Under the pieces are notes generated by a model. It saw only the letters and a list, made by a program, of their open reading frames with translations, was not told the origin of the DNA and did no database searches. Below are positions 63,145 through 64,000 of a stretch of 64,000 nt of DNA, in pieces. The first letter of the stretch is position 1. Each line of letters opens with the position of its first letter. This DNA comes from Nemertoderma westbladi (lineage: Eukaryota; Xenacoelomorpha; Nemertodermatida; Nemertodermatidae): contig JAUCBJ010000607.1 of NCBI GenBank assembly GCA_032718475.1, positions 1 through 64,000 of the forward strand, given 5' to 3'. A program made the translations under genes and the position numbers.

Positions 63145-63984
63145 ATGAAAATATTTATATTAATAATTCTAATTGATACTATTCTGGGGTTTACATTTAA
63201 TGGATATAAACTAGTCGAACCAGATGGATCTAAATTTACTAGAGAATGTTTACGGAAAGAAGAAAGAAATAGTATTAGAGTACAAGTTGATTTTATTATT
63301 AATCAACAAAGTGAATTAACTATTCCCGATGTATTGGAATCAACGGTTATTGCTAAGGATGGTAAAGGTAACAACATACGAAGTGCGGAATGAAGTCAAC
63401 ACCAATAGAGATGATTGCTACAATAAGGAATAACAACTATCCTTGTGATGGATGGAATACAACAGAGATATATAAGTAGCAACACAGCCGGAGCTGAAGG
63501 ATATATAACTGTTGGGTTGAATCCTCCTGGTATTGAATCTATACCTGAGGTATTGGAGATAGAATAATACATTTTGATTAGCGTTCAAACGATAGTGGTA
63601 AATCTCCAAAACAACACGGCCTTCCCCGCCCAGAACGCGTTCCCACTTATAATAACTCTTCCACCACAATGTAAAGCTGATAATGATCCAGAGTGTAGCT
63701 GCGTGTACCGAGTTGTACTTATATAGAAGACAGTTCAGCTACATTAAACTGTAAGTTATCGGATTGGGTACCGGTACCGGTAGCTGGAAGTACATCAGGA
63801 GATTCTAGATGGAGTTGGTATAGTAACGGAGATACTATTGGTGGAGTCGTAACTGAACCAGGAGATACACTGAGTATAAATAGAGATCTAAGTCGTGGAG
63901 ATAATGGGGAAGTGTTTACATGTAAGGCGAGGAATATAGCTATAGAAGAGGATAAATCCTGTACCACTACGATCGTAGTTCAAT
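63145..63984 (+). pseudogene. Exon A4: frameshifted A-type exon at the window edge
   Basis: The ATG at 63145 starts a signal peptide (MKIFILIILIDTILG) and the A domain (FNGYKLVEPDGSKFTREC). The frame closes at 63391-63393 after a small deletion near 63380. Further shifts are visible near 63565 (GATAGAATAAT) and 63705 (an extra GTG/TA before CCGAGTTGT). The Ig half (WSWY, DNGEVFTCKA) and the donor CAAT|GTAAGT at 63984/63985 are preserved. As read, it cannot make an A-type protein. The next exons lie outside the window. Confidence 0.85.
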
Positions 63985-64000
63985 GTAAGTTTGAGATATC

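Overview
This is metazoan nuclear DNA: AT-rich, with interrupted genes, GT/AG splice sites, two LTR retrotransposons, many non-LTR retrotransposon remnants, foldback-like and MITE-like elements, a large satellite and many microsatellites. No prokaryotic gene organisation is visible. The species cannot be fixed from the sequence. The Ig/FN3 receptor and the repeat types fit a marine invertebrate, possibly a deuterostome, but that is only an inference.

The host content is a modular cell-surface receptor locus on the + strand. Four exon types recur. Type A holds a signal peptide, an N-terminal domain I do not recognise and one Ig domain. Type B holds two Ig-like domains. Type C holds one Ig and one fibronectin III domain. 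Type D holds the transmembrane segment and a tyrosine-rich tail. The order is A1(frameshifted, 2296-3149), B1(4777-5385), A2(7028-7877), B2(11139-11741), C1(27772-28398), C2(30971-31600), D(50643-51595). Every internal junction is phase 1, so A2-B2-C1-C2-D reads as one open receptor gene. A1-B1 is either a decayed tandem duplicate or an alternative 5' cassette. Two more A copies follow D: a stump cut by a LINE (59087-59248) and a frameshifted copy running to the window edge (63145-63984). The locus is therefore probably part of a larger gene array.

The most unusual feature is an 86-bp satellite directly downstream of B1 (about 5.5 copies) and B2 (about 112 copies). Each unit contains the last 31 nt of exon B, its 5' splice site and about 55 nt of intron. 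The B2-C1 intron therefore holds more than 100 copies of the donor CAGT|GTAAGT. A Ty3/gypsy element (12511-17784, identical 220-bp LTRs, target duplication AGTTA) sits inside this satellite.

The C2-D intron is filled by an 18-kb BEL/Pao element in reverse orientation (32402-50459, 2.04-kb LTRs, target duplication GTAAA). It has Gag and Pol, plus a 3.7-kb accessory coding region with three CCHC knuckles between pol and its 3' LTR. A short palindrome (consensus CCAAACCCGCRGGTTTGG) is scattered through its interior, in and out of coding sequence. Downstream of D lies a 4.2-kb foldback-like element (51780-56023). Its long inverted arms are built of 31-bp tandem repeats and it encloses a decayed LINE. 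The rest, 56-63 kb, is repeats and sequence in which I recognise no confident gene.
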